A DNA stretch of 44,128 bases from contig JAUXFT010000011.1 in assembly GCA_030622755.1 (NCBI GenBank), positions 1 to 44,128 of the forward strand. The letters run 5' to 3'. How positions within the stretch are numbered: position 1 is the first letter of the stretch; each line of letters starts with the position of its first letter. The position numbers and the translations under genes are program-made. The notes below the pieces were generated by a model. That model saw only the letters and a list, made by a program, of their open reading frames with translations. It made no database searches and was not told the DNA's origin. Origin of the DNA: Aestuariirhabdus sp. (GTDB lineage Bacteria; Pseudomonadota; Gammaproteobacteria; Pseudomonadales; Aestuariirhabdaceae). This document shows, piece after piece, positions 1-9,756 of the stretch.

Positions 1-342
1 ACAGACGTAACTTTATGCCTCGAATCTCATGCACTATTTGTCCCTAAATTAGTTCCTCTATTAGTTCCTCTTTCCAGTCTGCCCTCTCAACATTACTCTA
101 AGTTGATGCAAAGTACTGCTTCTGATTCATGGATCCGATTAAGACGTATCTGCGAGGTTTCGATTGGTCTGCTATATGAGTGCTTTTCTATACACTTAGC
201 ACGCGAGTATCTGTGACAACACCTGGAGATTAATGGACTTTATTGGGAATTATTCGAGTGCATCTATCGGAAAATTTCCCATAGGAATCTGTGCACACAA
301 ATGAGGACTGCCTTCAAAAAGGATCAAAAAAACTTTTGCTAT
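1..342. other. Gene-free left edge
   Basis: No open frame of useful length is visible on either strand before the stop codon of the glycosylase gene at 343. The only structure seen is a short direct duplication, TTAGTTCCTCT at 49-59 and again at 61-71 (12-bp period). No convincing terminator was found for the minus-strand gene that ends here. Confidence 0.6.
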
Positions 343-954
343 TCAGGCAGGTGCGCCTCGATAATAGTGCCACAAGAAGAGCGACCCAACACTTCTCCAT
401 GGAGACCAGGGTTCAAGTAATTCCCGAGCATGTTTGGGAGATGGTTTCCCGCAAAGACCCTTAAGTTTTCCAAGCGCTATCAGGAGTGCCAAATCATCCG
501 CTGGGAAAATATCCTGACGACCAAGCGAAAACATTAAATATATTTCAGCGCTCCAGCGACCAAAACCCTTGAGAGTAGTAATCTTCTCAATCGCCTGTTG
601 GTCACTCATCTGTTGCAAACCATCTACATCAAACGCTCCCGTCTGGATAGCATTCGCTAAACCTTTAGCGTACTCCACTTTGCGCCATGAGAAGCCTGTA
701 TCGCGCAGTTCCTGATCATCAAGGCTCATCAAGGCAGCTGCGGACATTTCAGGCAATAGATTAAATACTCTTTGCATAATGAGGCTGGCAACTTCAGTTG
801 AAATCTGCTGGCTGACGATTATCGACAGAAACGTTTCAAATCCCTTAGGACGCAGTCTGGGTGGAGGTGGACCCAATCTTTCATACGCAATGGCAACATC
901 CTGATCGATATTGCTCAATACCCGCATCCCTTTCACTATGGTTTTTTCATCCAT
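343..954 (-). CDS. alkA: DNA-3-methyladenine glycosylase II (AlkA-like, HhH-GPD family)
   Basis: 203 aa. This is a base-excision repair enzyme expected to remove alkylated purines such as 3-methyladenine from DNA. Seen: a helix-hairpin-helix at about residues 128-140 (LKGFGRWSAEIYL), followed by the acidic PADD motif at 151-154. By comparison with E. coli AlkA, Asp154 is the expected catalytic residue. There is no C-terminal Cys cluster, which argues against the EndoIII/MutY branch. It is shorter than E. coli AlkA (about 280 aa) and lacks the N-terminal domain, as many bacterial AlkA/Mag-type proteins do. The start is ATG at 952-954 with a GATGGG stretch upstream. It lies one gene away from ada, the regulator of alkylation repair in E. 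coli, which supports the assignment. Family assignment is strong; substrate range is inferred. Confidence 0.88.
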   Translation of the reverse strand: MDEKTIVKGMRVLSNIDQDVAIAYERLGPPPPRLRPKGFETFLSIIVSQQISTEVASLIMQRVFNLLPEMSAAALMSLDDQELRDTGFSWRKVEYAKGLANAIQTGAFDVDGLQQMSDQQAIEKITTLKGFGRWSAEIYLMFSLGRQDIFPADDLALLIALGKLKGLCGKPSPKHARELLEPWSPWRSVGSLFLWHYYRGAPA

Positions 955-965
955 AAATCACCCAT
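953..965 (-). repeat. Left copy of 13-bp inverted repeat flanking the EamA gene
   Basis: ATAAATCACCCAT on the plus strand. It is the exact reverse complement of 2086-2098. The homology continues past the 13 bp: TCCAT lies just outside both copies, offset by a 3-bp AAT insertion in the right copy. The left copy overlaps the alkA start codon and its 5' untranslated region. Confidence 0.6.
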
Positions 966-1076
966 CAAATATCAAGCTCCATCCGATAAGCAATACGCAT
1001 CGACTTATCGGCCGTAATACCAAAAATCTGGCATACGCCTATGATCTGCATCTTAGCAGACAGCGCTAAACGCTGA

Positions 1077-2042
1077 TTAGACTTTGCGCCGCCACACTCT
1101 GCCATCAATAGCAGACAGGCCCAATGCGATCAAAAGCATTCCCAAGTAATGCACCGTTTCCAGAGATTCATCGAGGTACAAGGCGCCGAGGATAATCGCC
1201 GATACCGGAATCAGCAAGGTTACCAGTAGCAGATTCGTCGCTCCAGACGATTCCAGTAATTTGAAATAGAGTACATACGCGGCGGAGGTTGAAAAAATCG
1301 CAAGTCCGACAATAGCCAGCCAAACAGATAAACTGATCTCTGTCATAGCAAAGGAGCCATCAAACATTAATCTGAACGATGAATCAAAGATAAACGCAAT
1401 GGGAAGCATAACCAGCGCCGACGCGGTAACCTGCCCCGCCGCAGTAACAATTGAATTGACCTCCATCGCTTTAAACCTCCGCCCATAAACTCCGGCAAAC
1501 GCATAGGATAATGCCGCCGCTAACACGGCCAGTTGCGCTAACGTACTTAAGCTTCCGCCATTGGATAAGTCGGGAATACCTATCATCACAATCACCCCGG
1601 CAAATCCAATCAAAACACCCAATATTTTTGCTAGTGAGAAGCGCTCATCTGGTAACAGCAAGCCTGCAACAATAACCGTAAACATTGGCGTTGCCGCGTT
1701 AAGGATTGCAGCCAGTCCCGAGGCAATATGCGTTTGCCCCCACACAATAAGCACGAAAGGAATGACGTTATTCAATAGCCCCATTCCTAAAAATGCCAGC
1801 CATACCCTTATTCTTTTCGGTGGCACCAACCCCATCATCAACGCGATGCACCACAAAACAATAGCCGCCAAAGCTACCCGTAAAGTCACTATCGTTAATG
1901 GCGACAATTCGGCAACGGCTACACCAATCAAAAAAAACGAGCCACCCCATAACACCGACAAAACAATCAGCATTATCCACTCGCGAGCCCCCATCGAGGC
2001 ATTAATTGCGGAATTAGCTGGAGAGTTTTTTGATACAGCCAT
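1077..2042 (-). CDS. EamA/DMT-family transporter (RhaT/YdcZ-like permease)
   Basis: 321 aa inner-membrane protein of the drug/metabolite transporter superfamily. Seen: about ten hydrophobic helices arranged as two EamA repeats (roughly residues 24-155 and 168-315). Typical family signatures are the WGGSFFLIGVAVAELSP stretch after helix 1 and a GALYLDE motif near the end of the second repeat. The start is ATG at 2040-2042, preceded on the minus strand by an AAAAGG stretch. Known: the family exports or imports amino acids, nucleosides and small metabolites, and the substrate cannot be read from sequence. It sits between alkA and ada, and short inverted repeats lie on either side of it. Confidence 0.88.
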   Translation of the reverse strand: MAVSKNSPANSAINASMGAREWIMLIVLSVLWGGSFFLIGVAVAELSPLTIVTLRVALAAIVLWCIALMMGLVPPKRIRVWLAFLGMGLLNNVIPFVLIVWGQTHIASGLAAILNAATPMFTVIVAGLLLPDERFSLAKILGVLIGFAGVIVMIGIPDLSNGGSLSTLAQLAVLAAALSYAFAGVYGRRFKAMEVNSIVTAAGQVTASALVMLPIAFIFDSSFRLMFDGSFAMTEISLSVWLAIVGLAIFSTSAAYVLYFKLLESSGATNLLLVTLLIPVSAIILGALYLDESLETVHYLGMLLIALGLSAIDGRVWRRKV

Positions 2043-2460
2043 GATTTATACCTTTTATTGGCAATTTTCTATGGGTGATTTTTTTATGGGTGATTTATTA
2101 TGGAGAATGTTCCTGCCTAAAACTGAGCAGTCCGCTATTTGCTTTCGTTCGATATACCGTACCGCTTTAAAAATGTGGCAACCATCCGATTCCTGTTTTT
2201 ATATTTTCTTTCCAACCAACTATTGCATCTGCAGCTGATGCCAGTTAGCAGCACTACATTACAGAACGTCGCAGAACATCTCGACTCAGATCGCGCACTT
2301 TTTTTTCAATAAAAATTCCATAGCAATATTCAGATGGAAACGATTACCTCAATAGCGTCAAATAGATTCCAATACGTTGCCTGCAGCCGCTATTAAAGGA
2401 TTATTTCCAGAAGAAGCATGCAAAATGATTTACATTAAGCATTAAATAAAAGGGTTAACT
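2043..2460. other. Divergent intergenic region between EamA gene and ada
   Basis: This 418-bp stretch must hold the promoters of both flanking genes. Seen: ATGGGTGATTT at 2071-2081 repeated at 2086 (15-bp period); a 10-bp tandem pair CAGAACGTCG/CAGAACATCT at 2262-2281; a ribosome site AAAGGG at 2449-2454 for ada. No clear sigma-70 promoter and no good match to the E. coli Ada box were recognised. The frame running through it on the plus strand is antisense to the EamA gene and has no family resemblance. Confidence 0.5.
2086..2098 (+). repeat. Right copy of 13-bp inverted repeat flanking the EamA gene
   Basis: ATGGGTGATTTAT, the exact inverse of 953-965. A partial extra copy (ATGGGTGATTT) lies 15 bp upstream at 2071-2081. 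The pair encloses 1120 bp that contain essentially only the EamA gene. Confidence 0.6.
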
Positions 2461-3528
2461 ATGACAATGCCATCTGAACAGAAAATGCGGTCAGCCATTA
2501 CATCACGGGATAAATCCCTGGACGGGCATTTCTACTATGGCGTTATTACCACGGGCGTGTTTTGTCAGCCTTCATGCACATCACGCCCGGCCAAGGCTGA
2601 AAATCTGCGTTTTTTTGCTTGCGTTGAAGATGCGATAACGTCGGGATTCAGGCCCTGTAAACGTTGCAAGCCTGGCACTGATTATGCGCACAGCGGCACA
2701 CTAACCAAAATTGCACGTTACATTGAAGAGAATGCCGAAAAGAAACTGACGCTGAACACCCTGGCCAATATGGCAGACCTTTCTCCCTCAAGATTTCATA
2801 GAGTTTTCAAAGAAACTTTTGCCGTTTCTCCCCGACAGTATCAGGACGCCGTACGAATGCGTCGTTTCAAACAATCTCTAAAGGATGGAGATGGTGTTAC
2901 CGATGCTATTTTCTCATCCGGGTTTGGATCAATTAGCCGCGTGTATGGTGAAGCTTCTCGTAACATCGGAATGAACCCGAAAACCTATCGAGCAGGGGGC
3001 GCTGGAGAAATAATCTCCTACGCATGCCGTAATACCACCTTCGGCCTGATGGCAATGGCCGCTACAGACAAAGGCGTCTGTTTTGTACAATTTGGGGATA
3101 ATGAGTCGTCCCTGATAACACAATTGAGCGCGGAGTTTCCCAACGCGGATCTGCGTACTTCAAATCCGCAAATTTCCCCCTTACTTGATGACTGGATATC
3201 CGCGCTTGATCGACACCTGAGCAAAGGGTCTCCAACACCTGACCTGCCTATCGATATGCGAGGCACCGCTTTTCAAATGACGGTCTGGCAATTTCTTCTC
3301 AGTATCCCCGAAGGCGACGTGCTCAGCTATGGTGAGCTTGCTGCAAATATCAAAAAGCCCAAAGCAATACGTGCCGTGGCATCTGCCTGCGCCGCTAACC
3401 GTATCGGGATCCTGATTCCCTGCCATAGAGTACTTCGCGGAGACGGCAGTCTGGGGGGGTATCGCTGGGGATTAGAGCGTAAACGCGCGCTTCTCGATTC
3501 GGAAAGAAAGCGTCGCTCCAGAGAGTAA
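2461..3528 (+). CDS. ada: Ada: bifunctional methylated-DNA--protein-cysteine methyltransferase / AraC-type activator
   Basis: 355 aa, the normal full length. In E. coli this protein accepts methyl groups from phosphotriesters on its N-terminal Zn-bound Cys and from O6-methylguanine on its C-terminal Cys, then activates the adaptive response. Seen: Zn ligands Cys35, Cys39, Cys66 and Cys69 (FCQPSC, CKRC), with the methyl-acceptor Cys35 matching E. coli Cys38; an AraC helix-turn-helix at about 80-175 (LADLSPSRFHRVFKETF-like and GFGSISRVY); a linker RNase-like ribonuclease fold; and PCHR at 320-323, with active Cys321 in the same position as in E. coli. The start ATG has AAAGGG 7 nt upstream. All three activities appear intact. 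Confidence 0.96.
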   Translation: MTMPSEQKMRSAITSRDKSLDGHFYYGVITTGVFCQPSCTSRPAKAENLRFFACVEDAITSGFRPCKRCKPGTDYAHSGTLTKIARYIEENAEKKLTLNTLANMADLSPSRFHRVFKETFAVSPRQYQDAVRMRRFKQSLKDGDGVTDAIFSSGFGSISRVYGEASRNIGMNPKTYRAGGAGEIISYACRNTTFGLMAMAATDKGVCFVQFGDNESSLITQLSAEFPNADLRTSNPQISPLLDDWISALDRHLSKGSPTPDLPIDMRGTAFQMTVWQFLLSIPEGDVLSYGELAANIKKPKAIRAVASACAANRIGILIPCHRVLRGDGSLGGYRWGLERKRALLDSERKRRSRE

Positions 3529-3640
3529 TCTTTGAAGTAGGATGCGCTTCGATACAATCACATTGCCACCGATCGCCAATTACAATACCTGGCTTTAACG
3601 TGAGTTTTTTAATCGTTATGCCGAAAAATTCAAATTGCGC

Positions 3641-3738
3641 AGGGATTATTTGCCAAGGATAGCTTGGCAGAAATCGTTTGGTGAGGATTACTTGGTAGGG
3701 ATTGCTTTGTAGGGATTGCTTGGTAAAAATTGACAGGT
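3641..3738 (+). repeat. Degenerate 14-bp tandem repeat, 7 copies
   Basis: Seven units in exact 14-bp register start at 3641, 3655, 3669, 3683, 3697, 3711 and 3725. The consensus is AGGGATTGCTTGGT. The unit at 3711 matches it exactly and the one at 3697 differs by one base; the outer units are more diverged, as expected for an array growing from the middle. A possible eighth, decayed unit (about 7 of 14 matches) follows at 3739. Confidence 0.85.
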
Positions 3739-3872
3739 AAGAACATCTTGAAAAAAAGCATTCAGAATTTCGATGCAAGACACAACAGATTAAACGTAAT
3801 TAGAAGCAGTACAAAAGGGAAATAATTATTAATTAATCCACCAATAATCATTTCCCCTATCAGTGCGATATA

Positions 3873-3900
3873 AAACCGGTGTTATAAACCTGGTGTTATA
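3873..3900 (+). repeat. Two-copy 14-bp duplication next to the nfuA stop
   Basis: Units 3873-3886 and 3887-3900 agree at 12 of 14 positions (core GGTGTTATA). This is a different sequence from the 3641-3738 array but has the same period. Confidence 0.7.
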
Positions 3901-3917
3901 CAAACGGGCATAAAACC

Positions 3918-4499
3918 TTACTTATAGTAAGCATTCGTCCGTTCGGTATGATCAGTGACGTCACGAACGCCTTTAAGCTCGGGAATACGCTCCAACAAGG
4001 TTTTTTCGATACCCTCTTTCAAGGTAACGTCGGCCATGCCACAGCCCTGGCAACCGCCGCCAAACTTTAATACCGCATAATCATCGGCAACCTCAACAAG
4101 ATCAACCTGACCACCATGCGATGCCAGTCCCGGGTTAATTTCAGTCACCAGATAATAGTTAATACGTTCACTGACCGAACTATCTTCACCAATATTTGGA
4201 ATCTTGGCATTAGGTGCCTTGATTGTCAGCTGGCCGCCCATTCGATCTGACGCATAGTCAACAAACGCATCTTCCAGGTAAGTTTCACTGTCGACTTCAA
4301 TAAACGCGTTGAATCCTTTTAATTCCTTAACCTGATCTCCCGGCTTACTCTCGCCAGGCTTACAGTAAGCGATGCAGGTTTCCGCGTATGGCGTACCAGG
4401 CTGGGTGACAAACACCCGTATACCAATACCTTCCACTTCCTGCTTTGACAGCAGGTCCGCTAGATAATCCTGTGCTGACTCGGTAATTGTGATCGACAT
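3918..4499 (-). CDS. nfuA: Fe-S biogenesis protein NfuA
   Basis: 193 aa, the usual NfuA length. It is an iron-sulfur cluster carrier that delivers [4Fe-4S] clusters to apo-proteins, important under oxidative stress and iron starvation. Seen: an N-terminal A-type-like (IscA-related, degenerate) domain at about 1-95, and a C-terminal NifU-like domain with the cluster-binding CQGC (Cys150 and Cys153, against Cys149/152 in E. coli). The start is ATG at 4497-4499. It is transcribed away from metH, and the 204-bp gap between them must hold both promoters. The cytosolic role and CxxC function are established for the family. Confidence 0.95.
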   Translation of the reverse strand: MSITITESAQDYLADLLSKQEVEGIGIRVFVTQPGTPYAETCIAYCKPGESKPGDQVKELKGFNAFIEVDSETYLEDAFVDYASDRMGGQLTIKAPNAKIPNIGEDSSVSERINYYLVTEINPGLASHGGQVDLVEVADDYAVLKFGGGCQGCGMADVTLKEGIEKTLLERIPELKGVRDVTDHTERTNAYYK

Positions 4500-4703
4500 C
4501 GCTAATAATCCACATCAAATTCCATACTCGCCCAAGGCGTAAGCGTTCGGGGCCAATTAACCAATGATTCTACTAGGTTATTGAGTAACTTCCCATAGAC
4601 TAATGAATCGCTCTCAATATTACCTGTGCCCTTTCTCTGATAAAATCCCCCGCCATCAGTTCAATCAACTTAGTCAACAACGACGACTCCCCAGGCAGAC
4701 ACC

Positions 4704-7700
4704 ATGAATTCGCACAATCCGCGTTCCGCCCTTCTTCAACAAGCGCTTGCATCCCGTATTTTGATTCTGGATGGCGCCATGGGCACCATGATCCAGCGTC
4801 ATAATTTCACCGAGCAAGATTATCGGGGAAGGCGGTTTGCCGATTACCATATGGATATCAAAGGCAACAATGACCTGCTGTCTTTAACCCAGCCAGAGAT
4901 AATCAAAAACATTCACAGCGCCTACCTGGAAGCCGGCGCAGATATTGTCGAGACCAACACCTTCAACTCGACCCAAATATCACAGGCTGATTATGAAATG
5001 CAGTCTCTGGCGAGCGAAATCAACCGTGAATCCGCTCGTTTAGCCCGTGAAGCAGCCGATGAATTCAGCGCCCTTACACCAGATAAACCACGCTTTGTGG
5101 CTGGTGTTCTTGGTCCAACTAGCCGTACCTGTTCCATCTCACCTGACGTCAATGATCCCAGCGTGCGTAACGTCACCTTTGACGAGCTTGTAGAGGATTA
5201 TCTGCTCTCAACTGAAGCTCTGGTTGAAGGCGGCGTTGATATCCTGCTGATTGAAACCATATTCGATACGCTGAACGCCAAGGCTGCTGTATACGCGGTT
5301 CAGGAATATTTCGAGCAGTCGGGTAAAACGTTACCGATCATGATTTCTGGCACCATTACCGATGCCTCCGGTCGCACTCTGTCTGGCCAGACCACTGAAG
5401 CATTCTGGAACTCTTTGGCGCACGCGAAACCGATCTCTATCGGCTTGAACTGTGCGTTAGGAGCCAAGGAACTTCGCCCCTACGTCCAGGAACTTTCTCG
5501 CATCGCCGACGTCAACGTATCAGCTCACCCTAACGCGGGTCTGCCTAACGAGTTTGGCGAATATGACGAAACACCAGAAGAGATGGTCGCCGTAGTGGAG
5601 GAGTTCGCGGCCAGTGGTTTCCTCAATATCATTGGTGGCTGCTGCGGTACTACACCGGACCACATCCTCATGATTGCCGAAGCGATGGCCAAATATCAAC
5701 CACGCCCTATTCCGGAAATAAAGCCGGCTCTGCGATTGGCAGGTCTTGAACCATTTAATATCGATGCCGATTCCCTGTTCGTTAACGTTGGTGAACGCTG
5801 TAACGTTACCGGATCAGCCAAGTTCAAGCGCCTGATTCTCGAAGAGGACTACGATACCGCCCTCGAAGTCGCAGCAGAACAAGTTGCAGATGGCGCCCAG
5901 GTCATCGATATCAACATGGATGAAGGCATGCTGGATGCCCATGCCGCCATGACCCGTTTCCTCAATCTGATTGCCTGTGAGCCGGATATCGCCAAACGGC
6001 CAATTATGGTGGACTCCTCAAAATGGGACGTTATCGAAGCAGGTCTTAAATGCATTCAGGGTAAACCTATCGTTAACTCCATCAGCCTCAAAGAAGGCGA
6101 ACAGGAGTTTATTGAGAAAGCCCGAGCCTGCATGCGTTATGGTGCTGCGGTGGTTGTGATGGCGTTTGATGAAGATGGACAAGCGGACACCTTCACCCGA
6201 AAAACCCAAATTTGTGAGCGCTCCTATCGAATACTGGTCGATCAACTCGGCTTTATTCCCCAGGACATTATCTTCGACCCCAATATTTTTGCCGTCGCGA
6301 CAGGCATTGAAGAGCACAACAATTACGCGGTCGATTTCATCGAAGCCGCACGCTGGATACGAGAAAATCTACCTTACGCCAGCATCTCTGGCGGCGTCAG
6401 CAACGTCTCGTTCTCATTCAGAGGCAACAACCCGGTTCGAGAGGCGATCCACTCCGTCTTCCTCTACTATGCAATCCGCGCCGGGCTCAACATGGGTATC
6501 GTCAATGCTGGACAATTGGCAGTATACGATGACCTGCCAGCAGACCTTAAAGACAAGGTCGAAGACGTTATTCTCAACCGCAACGATGAAACCACCGAAG
6601 CCCTGCTCGACATAGCTGAGCAGTATCGCGGTGATGGCAGCTCAGCTGCCTCCCGTAAAGAAGATCTGGAGTGGCGTTCGCTACCTGTTGCCAAGCGACT
6701 GGAGCACGCATTGGTCAAAGGCATAACAACCTTTATCGATGAAGACACCGAAATCGCCCGCCTGGAAGCCGACCGCCCTATTGAGGTCATCGAAGGCCCG
6801 CTGATGGATGGCATGAACGTGGTGGGTGATCTGTTTGCTGCCGGAAAAATGTTCCTGCCCCAGGTGGTAAAGTCTGCCCGCGTAATGAAGCAATCCGTAG
6901 CCATTTTGCAGCCCTATATCGAGGCTGAAAAATCTGAAGGTCAGACATCAAATGGTCGCATCCTGATGGCCACGGTCAAAGGTGACGTGCACGACATCGG
7001 TAAGAACATTGTCGGTGTAGTACTGCAGTGCAATAACTTCGAGGTAATTGATCTCGGGGTGATGGTGCCTTGCGAAAAAATTCTGCAGACAGCCATAGAA
7101 CAAAAGTGTGACATCATTGGTCTTTCCGGCCTGATTACCCCCTCCCTCGATGAGATGGTTACGGTTGCTGCCGAAATGGAACGCCTACAGATCAACCTGC
7201 CATTGATGATCGGTGGCGCCACCACATCCAAAGCGCATACCGCGGTAAAAATCGACCCTCAACTCAACTGCAACCAGGTAGTCTACGTGGCCGATGCATC
7301 CAGAGCCGTTGGTGTTGCCAGCACCCTGGTATCGGATCGCCTGAGACCTGATTTTTTTGCCAATCTTAGAGTCGAATATGAAGCAGTTCGTGAGCGAGCG
7401 GCAAACCGTACCGTGCGTGGTACCGTTCACCCATACAATGAAGCTGTCACACAGGGTCCAAACCTGGATTGGGACAACTTCACGCCAACCAGACCTCGTC
7501 AATTAGGCCTGCAAACCTTCACGGATTATCCTCTGCAAGAGTTGGTTGATTACATCGACTGGACCCCGTTTTTTATCAGCTGGGATCTTGCGGGAAAATT
7601 CCCCGCTATCCTTACCGACAAAGTCGTCGGCGAAGCTGCCTCTGACCTCTATGCCAACGCGCGTGAAATGCTACAACGCATGATCGATGAAAAACTGATT

Positions 7701-8420
7701 CGGGCTAACGCAGTTATCGGTATATGGCCAGCCAATCAGGTAAATCACGATGACCTCGAGATTTATAGTGATGAGAGCGAAGAGTCTCGAAACACCCCAT
7801 TAGCAACACTTCATCACCTGCGCCAGCAACACCGCAAACCGGGCAATAAAAAGCCGCTCACTTCATTGGCTGATTTTGTCGCTCCCAAAGAGAGCGGCAT
7901 AACGGATTACATAGGTGGATTTGCGCTAACCACCGGACTCGGCGCAGACGAACTGGCTAAACAGTTTGAACAACAGCACGACGATTACAGCGCAATACTT
8001 GTCAAGTCACTCGCCGACCGCCTTGCCGAAGCCCTGGCCGAACACATGCATGAGAGAGTTCGGCGCGAAATCTGGGGCTATGAGCAACACGCACCCCTGG
8101 ATAATGAGTCCTTGATCAAAGAAAAATACCAGGGGATTCGCCCGGCTCCGGGTTACCCTGCATGCCCTGACCATACCGAAAAAGGCCAGCTATTTAAGCT
8201 GCTGGATGCCGAAAACCAGTGTCAAATGGAACTAACGGAGAGTTTCGCAATGCACCCGGCAGCGTCTGTGTCAGGCTGGTATTTCGCCCACCCTGAATCT
8301 CGCTACTTCCCGGTTGGAAAAATCAACAAGGACCAGGTTGAAACTTATGCTGCTCGCAAAGAAATGAATCTGAGCACCATGGAGCGATGGCTTCGCCCTA
8401 ACCTCTCCTACGACGCCTAG
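4704..8420 (+). CDS. metH: Cobalamin-dependent methionine synthase MetH
   Basis: 1238 aa, full length. It transfers a methyl group from 5-methyltetrahydrofolate through cob(I)alamin to homocysteine, making methionine. Seen in order: homocysteine-binding barrel (about 15-330) with Zn ligands Cys250, Cys313 and Cys314; pterin-binding domain (about 355-620); cobalamin cap domain (about 660-745); B12-binding domain with DVHDIGKN at 761-768, where His763 is the lower cobalt ligand (E. coli His759); and the C-terminal AdoMet reactivation domain with [15 protein letters not shown] beginning at Arg1146. The ribosome site is weak (AGG at 4693-4695). No cobalamin riboswitch was recognised in the 204-bp leader. 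The stop is one base before the GTG start of the MATE gene, so the two are probably co-transcribed. Confidence 0.97.
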   Translation: MNSHNPRSALLQQALASRILILDGAMGTMIQRHNFTEQDYRGRRFADYHMDIKGNNDLLSLTQPEIIKNIHSAYLEAGADIVETNTFNSTQISQADYEMQSLASEINRESARLAREAADEFSALTPDKPRFVAGVLGPTSRTCSISPDVNDPSVRNVTFDELVEDYLLSTEALVEGGVDILLIETIFDTLNAKAAVYAVQEYFEQSGKTLPIMISGTITDASGRTLSGQTTEAFWNSLAHAKPISIGLNCALGAKELRPYVQELSRIADVNVSAHPNAGLPNEFGEYDETPEEMVAVVEEFAASGFLNIIGGCCGTTPDHILMIAEAMAKYQPRPIPEIKPALRLAGLEPFNIDADSLFVNVGERCNVTGSAKFKRLILEEDYDTALEVAAEQVADGAQVIDINMDEGMLDAHAAMTRFLNLIACEPDIAKRPIMVDSSKWDVIEAGLKCIQGKPIVNSISLKEGEQEFIEKARACMRYGAAVVVMAFDEDGQADTFTRKTQICERSYRILVDQLGFIPQDIIFDPNIFAVATGIEEHNNYAVDFIEAARWIRENLPYASISGGVSNVSFSFRGNNPVREAIHSVFLYYAIRAGLNMGIVNAGQLAVYDDLPADLKDKVEDVILNRNDETTEALLDIAEQYRGDGSSAASRKEDLEWRSLPVAKRLEHALVKGITTFIDEDTEIARLEADRPIEVIEGPLMDGMNVVGDLFAAGKMFLPQVVKSARVMKQSVAILQPYIEAEKSEGQTSNGRILMATVKGDVHDIGKNIVGVVLQCNNFEVIDLGVMVPCEKILQTAIEQKCDIIGLSGLITPSLDEMVTVAAEMERLQINLPLMIGGATTSKAHTAVKIDPQLNCNQVVYVADASRAVGVASTLVSDRLRPDFFANLRVEYEAVRERAANRTVRGTVHPYNEAVTQGPNLDWDNFTPTRPRQLGLQTFTDYPLQELVDYIDWTPFFISWDLAGKFPAILTDKVVGEAASDLYANAREMLQRMIDEKLIRANAVIGIWPANQVNHDDLEIYSDESEESRNTPLATLHHLRQQHRKPGNKKPLTSLADFVAPKESGITDYIGGFALTTGLGADELAKQFEQQHDDYSAILVKSLADRLAEALAEHMHERVRREIWGYEQHAPLDNESLIKEKYQGIRPAPGYPACPDHTEKGQLFKLLDAENQCQMELTESFAMHPAASVSGWYFAHPESRYFPVGKINKDQVETYAARKEMNLSTMERWLRPNLSYDA

Positions 8421-8421
8421 G

Positions 8422-9756
8422 GTGAGAACTGCCTTGCAATCAGGGCGTTGGAAGCTCATAGCATCTCTGGCCCTGCCAATTATGGGGGGGATGCTGTCAC
8501 AGAGCCTTCTGAATCTGGTCGATGCCGCCATGGTAGGCAGCCTTGGAGCAACCGCGCTTGCGGGTGTTGGTGTTGGTGCGTACCTGAACTTTGTCGCAGT
8601 CTCGATGATTATAGGGCTTTCTTCAGGCGTACAGTCGGTGGTTGCGCGCCGGATTGGACAAGGTCGACAGTCAATGTGCGCCCAACCACTCAATGTAGGC
8701 CTTCTCGCTGCCCTGCTATTCGCCTTGCCGCTTAGCGGCCTGTTCTACCTCCTATCCCCCTGGCTAGTCGAGCTAATCAGCAGTGATCCTGAAGTAACAA
8801 AAGTGGCTATCAGTTATTTTGATGCACGAATCACAGCACTGTTTGCCGTGGCCATGAACTTTTCCTTCCGCGGATACTGGAATGGTATCCACCGTCCAGG
8901 GACTTACCTGAAAGTCGTGCTCCTGATGCACGCAGCTAATGTTGTAATCAGTTATGGGCTTATTTTCGGTGCCTTTGGTCTTCCCCGAATGGGAGCGGTC
9001 GGTGCAGGCTGGGGAACCAGTATTGCGATGGTGTTAGGCTCATTATTGTATTTCAAAATTTCCTGGCGCGATGCACGCCCAAACGGTTTCTTAAGCGCTT
9101 TGCCCGATCGCAACACTTTTCGATCAGTCAGTAATTTAGCAATACCAAACTCCCTCCAACAATTACTATTTGCACTAGGCATCACCGTGCTGTTCTCGAT
9201 CATCGGCCAAATAGGCACCGAAGAGCTGGCGGTTGCCCACGTACTGATCAACCTGGCACTTTTCCTGATACTGCCTGCCGTAGGTTTGGGGATGGCTGCG
9301 ACCACGCTGGTCAGCAAATCACTGGGCAGCGATAAACCCGAAGAAGCATATCGCTGGGGCTGGGATGTTGTAAAATTTGCAGTTGTGGCACTGCTAGTAA
9401 TGGGATCACCTTTCTGGTTATTCCCCGATGCGATTTTGAGCATTTTCCTGTACAACGAATCAGCCCGAGAACTTGGAATTCTGCCTTTGCAGCTCACCGC
9501 AGCGAGCATGGTTATTGATGCTACCGCTATTGTTCTAACCCAGGCTCTTTTGGGCGCGGGAGCTAACCGAATGGTGATGCGCATTACGGTTTCGCTACAA
9601 TGGCTTCTGTTTTTACCGGCAGCCTGGCTGCTCGGTCCAGTATTAGGCTATGGATTAGCCGCCATATGGGGGTTACAGCTGTTGCATCGCTGCCTGTCTT
9701 CCTTACTTTTTTCATCAATCTGGCGAAAAAAACAATGGATCAACATCCGAATATAA
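8422..9756 (+). CDS. MATE-family efflux transporter (NorM/DinF-like)
   Basis: 444 aa inner-membrane cation-coupled multidrug/metabolite exporter. Seen: about 12 hydrophobic helices in two MatE halves (roughly 10-210 and 235-440). The first helix carries the family-typical LPIMGGMLSQSLLNLVDAAMVG. The start is GTG at 8422-8424, one base after the metH stop. The next ATG (8482) would cut into the first helix, so GTG is preferred even though no Shine-Dalgarno is visible; translation is probably coupled to metH. Its 3' end overlaps the next gene by 22 bp. The substrate is unknown and the link to methionine or B12 is positional only. Confidence 0.9.
   Translation: MRTALQSGRWKLIASLALPIMGGMLSQSLLNLVDAAMVGSLGATALAGVGVGAYLNFVAVSMIIGLSSGVQSVVARRIGQGRQSMCAQPLNVGLLAALLFALPLSGLFYLLSPWLVELISSDPEVTKVAISYFDARITALFAVAMNFSFRGYWNGIHRPGTYLKVVLLMHAANVVISYGLIFGAFGLPRMGAVGAGWGTSIAMVLGSLLYFKISWRDARPNGFLSALPDRNTFRSVSNLAIPNSLQQLLFALGITVLFSIIGQIGTEELAVAHVLINLALFLILPAVGLGMAATTLVSKSLGSDKPEEAYRWGWDVVKFAVVALLVMGSPFWLFPDAILSIFLYNESARELGILPLQLTAASMVIDATAIVLTQALLGAGANRMVMRITVSLQWLLFLPAAWLLGPVLGYGLAAIWGLQLLHRCLSSLLFSSIWRKKQWINIRI

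Larger units (their letters stand above)
3529..3917. other. Gene-free region between ada and nfuA, with tandem repeats
   Basis: 389 bp between the convergent 3' ends of ada (+) and nfuA (-). It contains a seven-copy 14-bp tandem array (3641-3738) and a separate two-copy 14-bp duplication (3873-3900). No U-tailed hairpin typical of an intrinsic terminator was found. Reading frames across it show no coding character, since the 14-bp period is not a multiple of three. Confidence 0.7.

Noticed and set aside
1561-2238. A 225-codon open frame on the plus strand over the EamA gene and its upstream region
   Set aside because: It is mostly antisense to a clear EamA gene, has no family resemblance and no ribosome site.
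2282-2300. Possible Ada box (GATCGCGCAC) upstream of ada
   Set aside because: The match to the E. coli box is too poor, and its position about 170 bp before the start is unhelpful.
3641-3738. CRISPR-like array
   Set aside because: Units are 14 bp and contiguous with no spacers, and there are no cas genes.
3395-3778. A 127-codon minus-strand frame covering the end of ada and the 14-bp repeat
   Set aside because: It overlaps ada and runs through a non-coding tandem repeat whose period is not a multiple of three.
6467-6904. A 145-codon antisense frame inside metH
   Set aside because: It has typical antisense composition (Ser/Arg/Ala-rich), and metH is intact across it.
9600-9734. Upstream start for the peptidase lipoprotein
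   Set aside because: This extension lies within the MATE gene and would place the lipoprotein signal internally.
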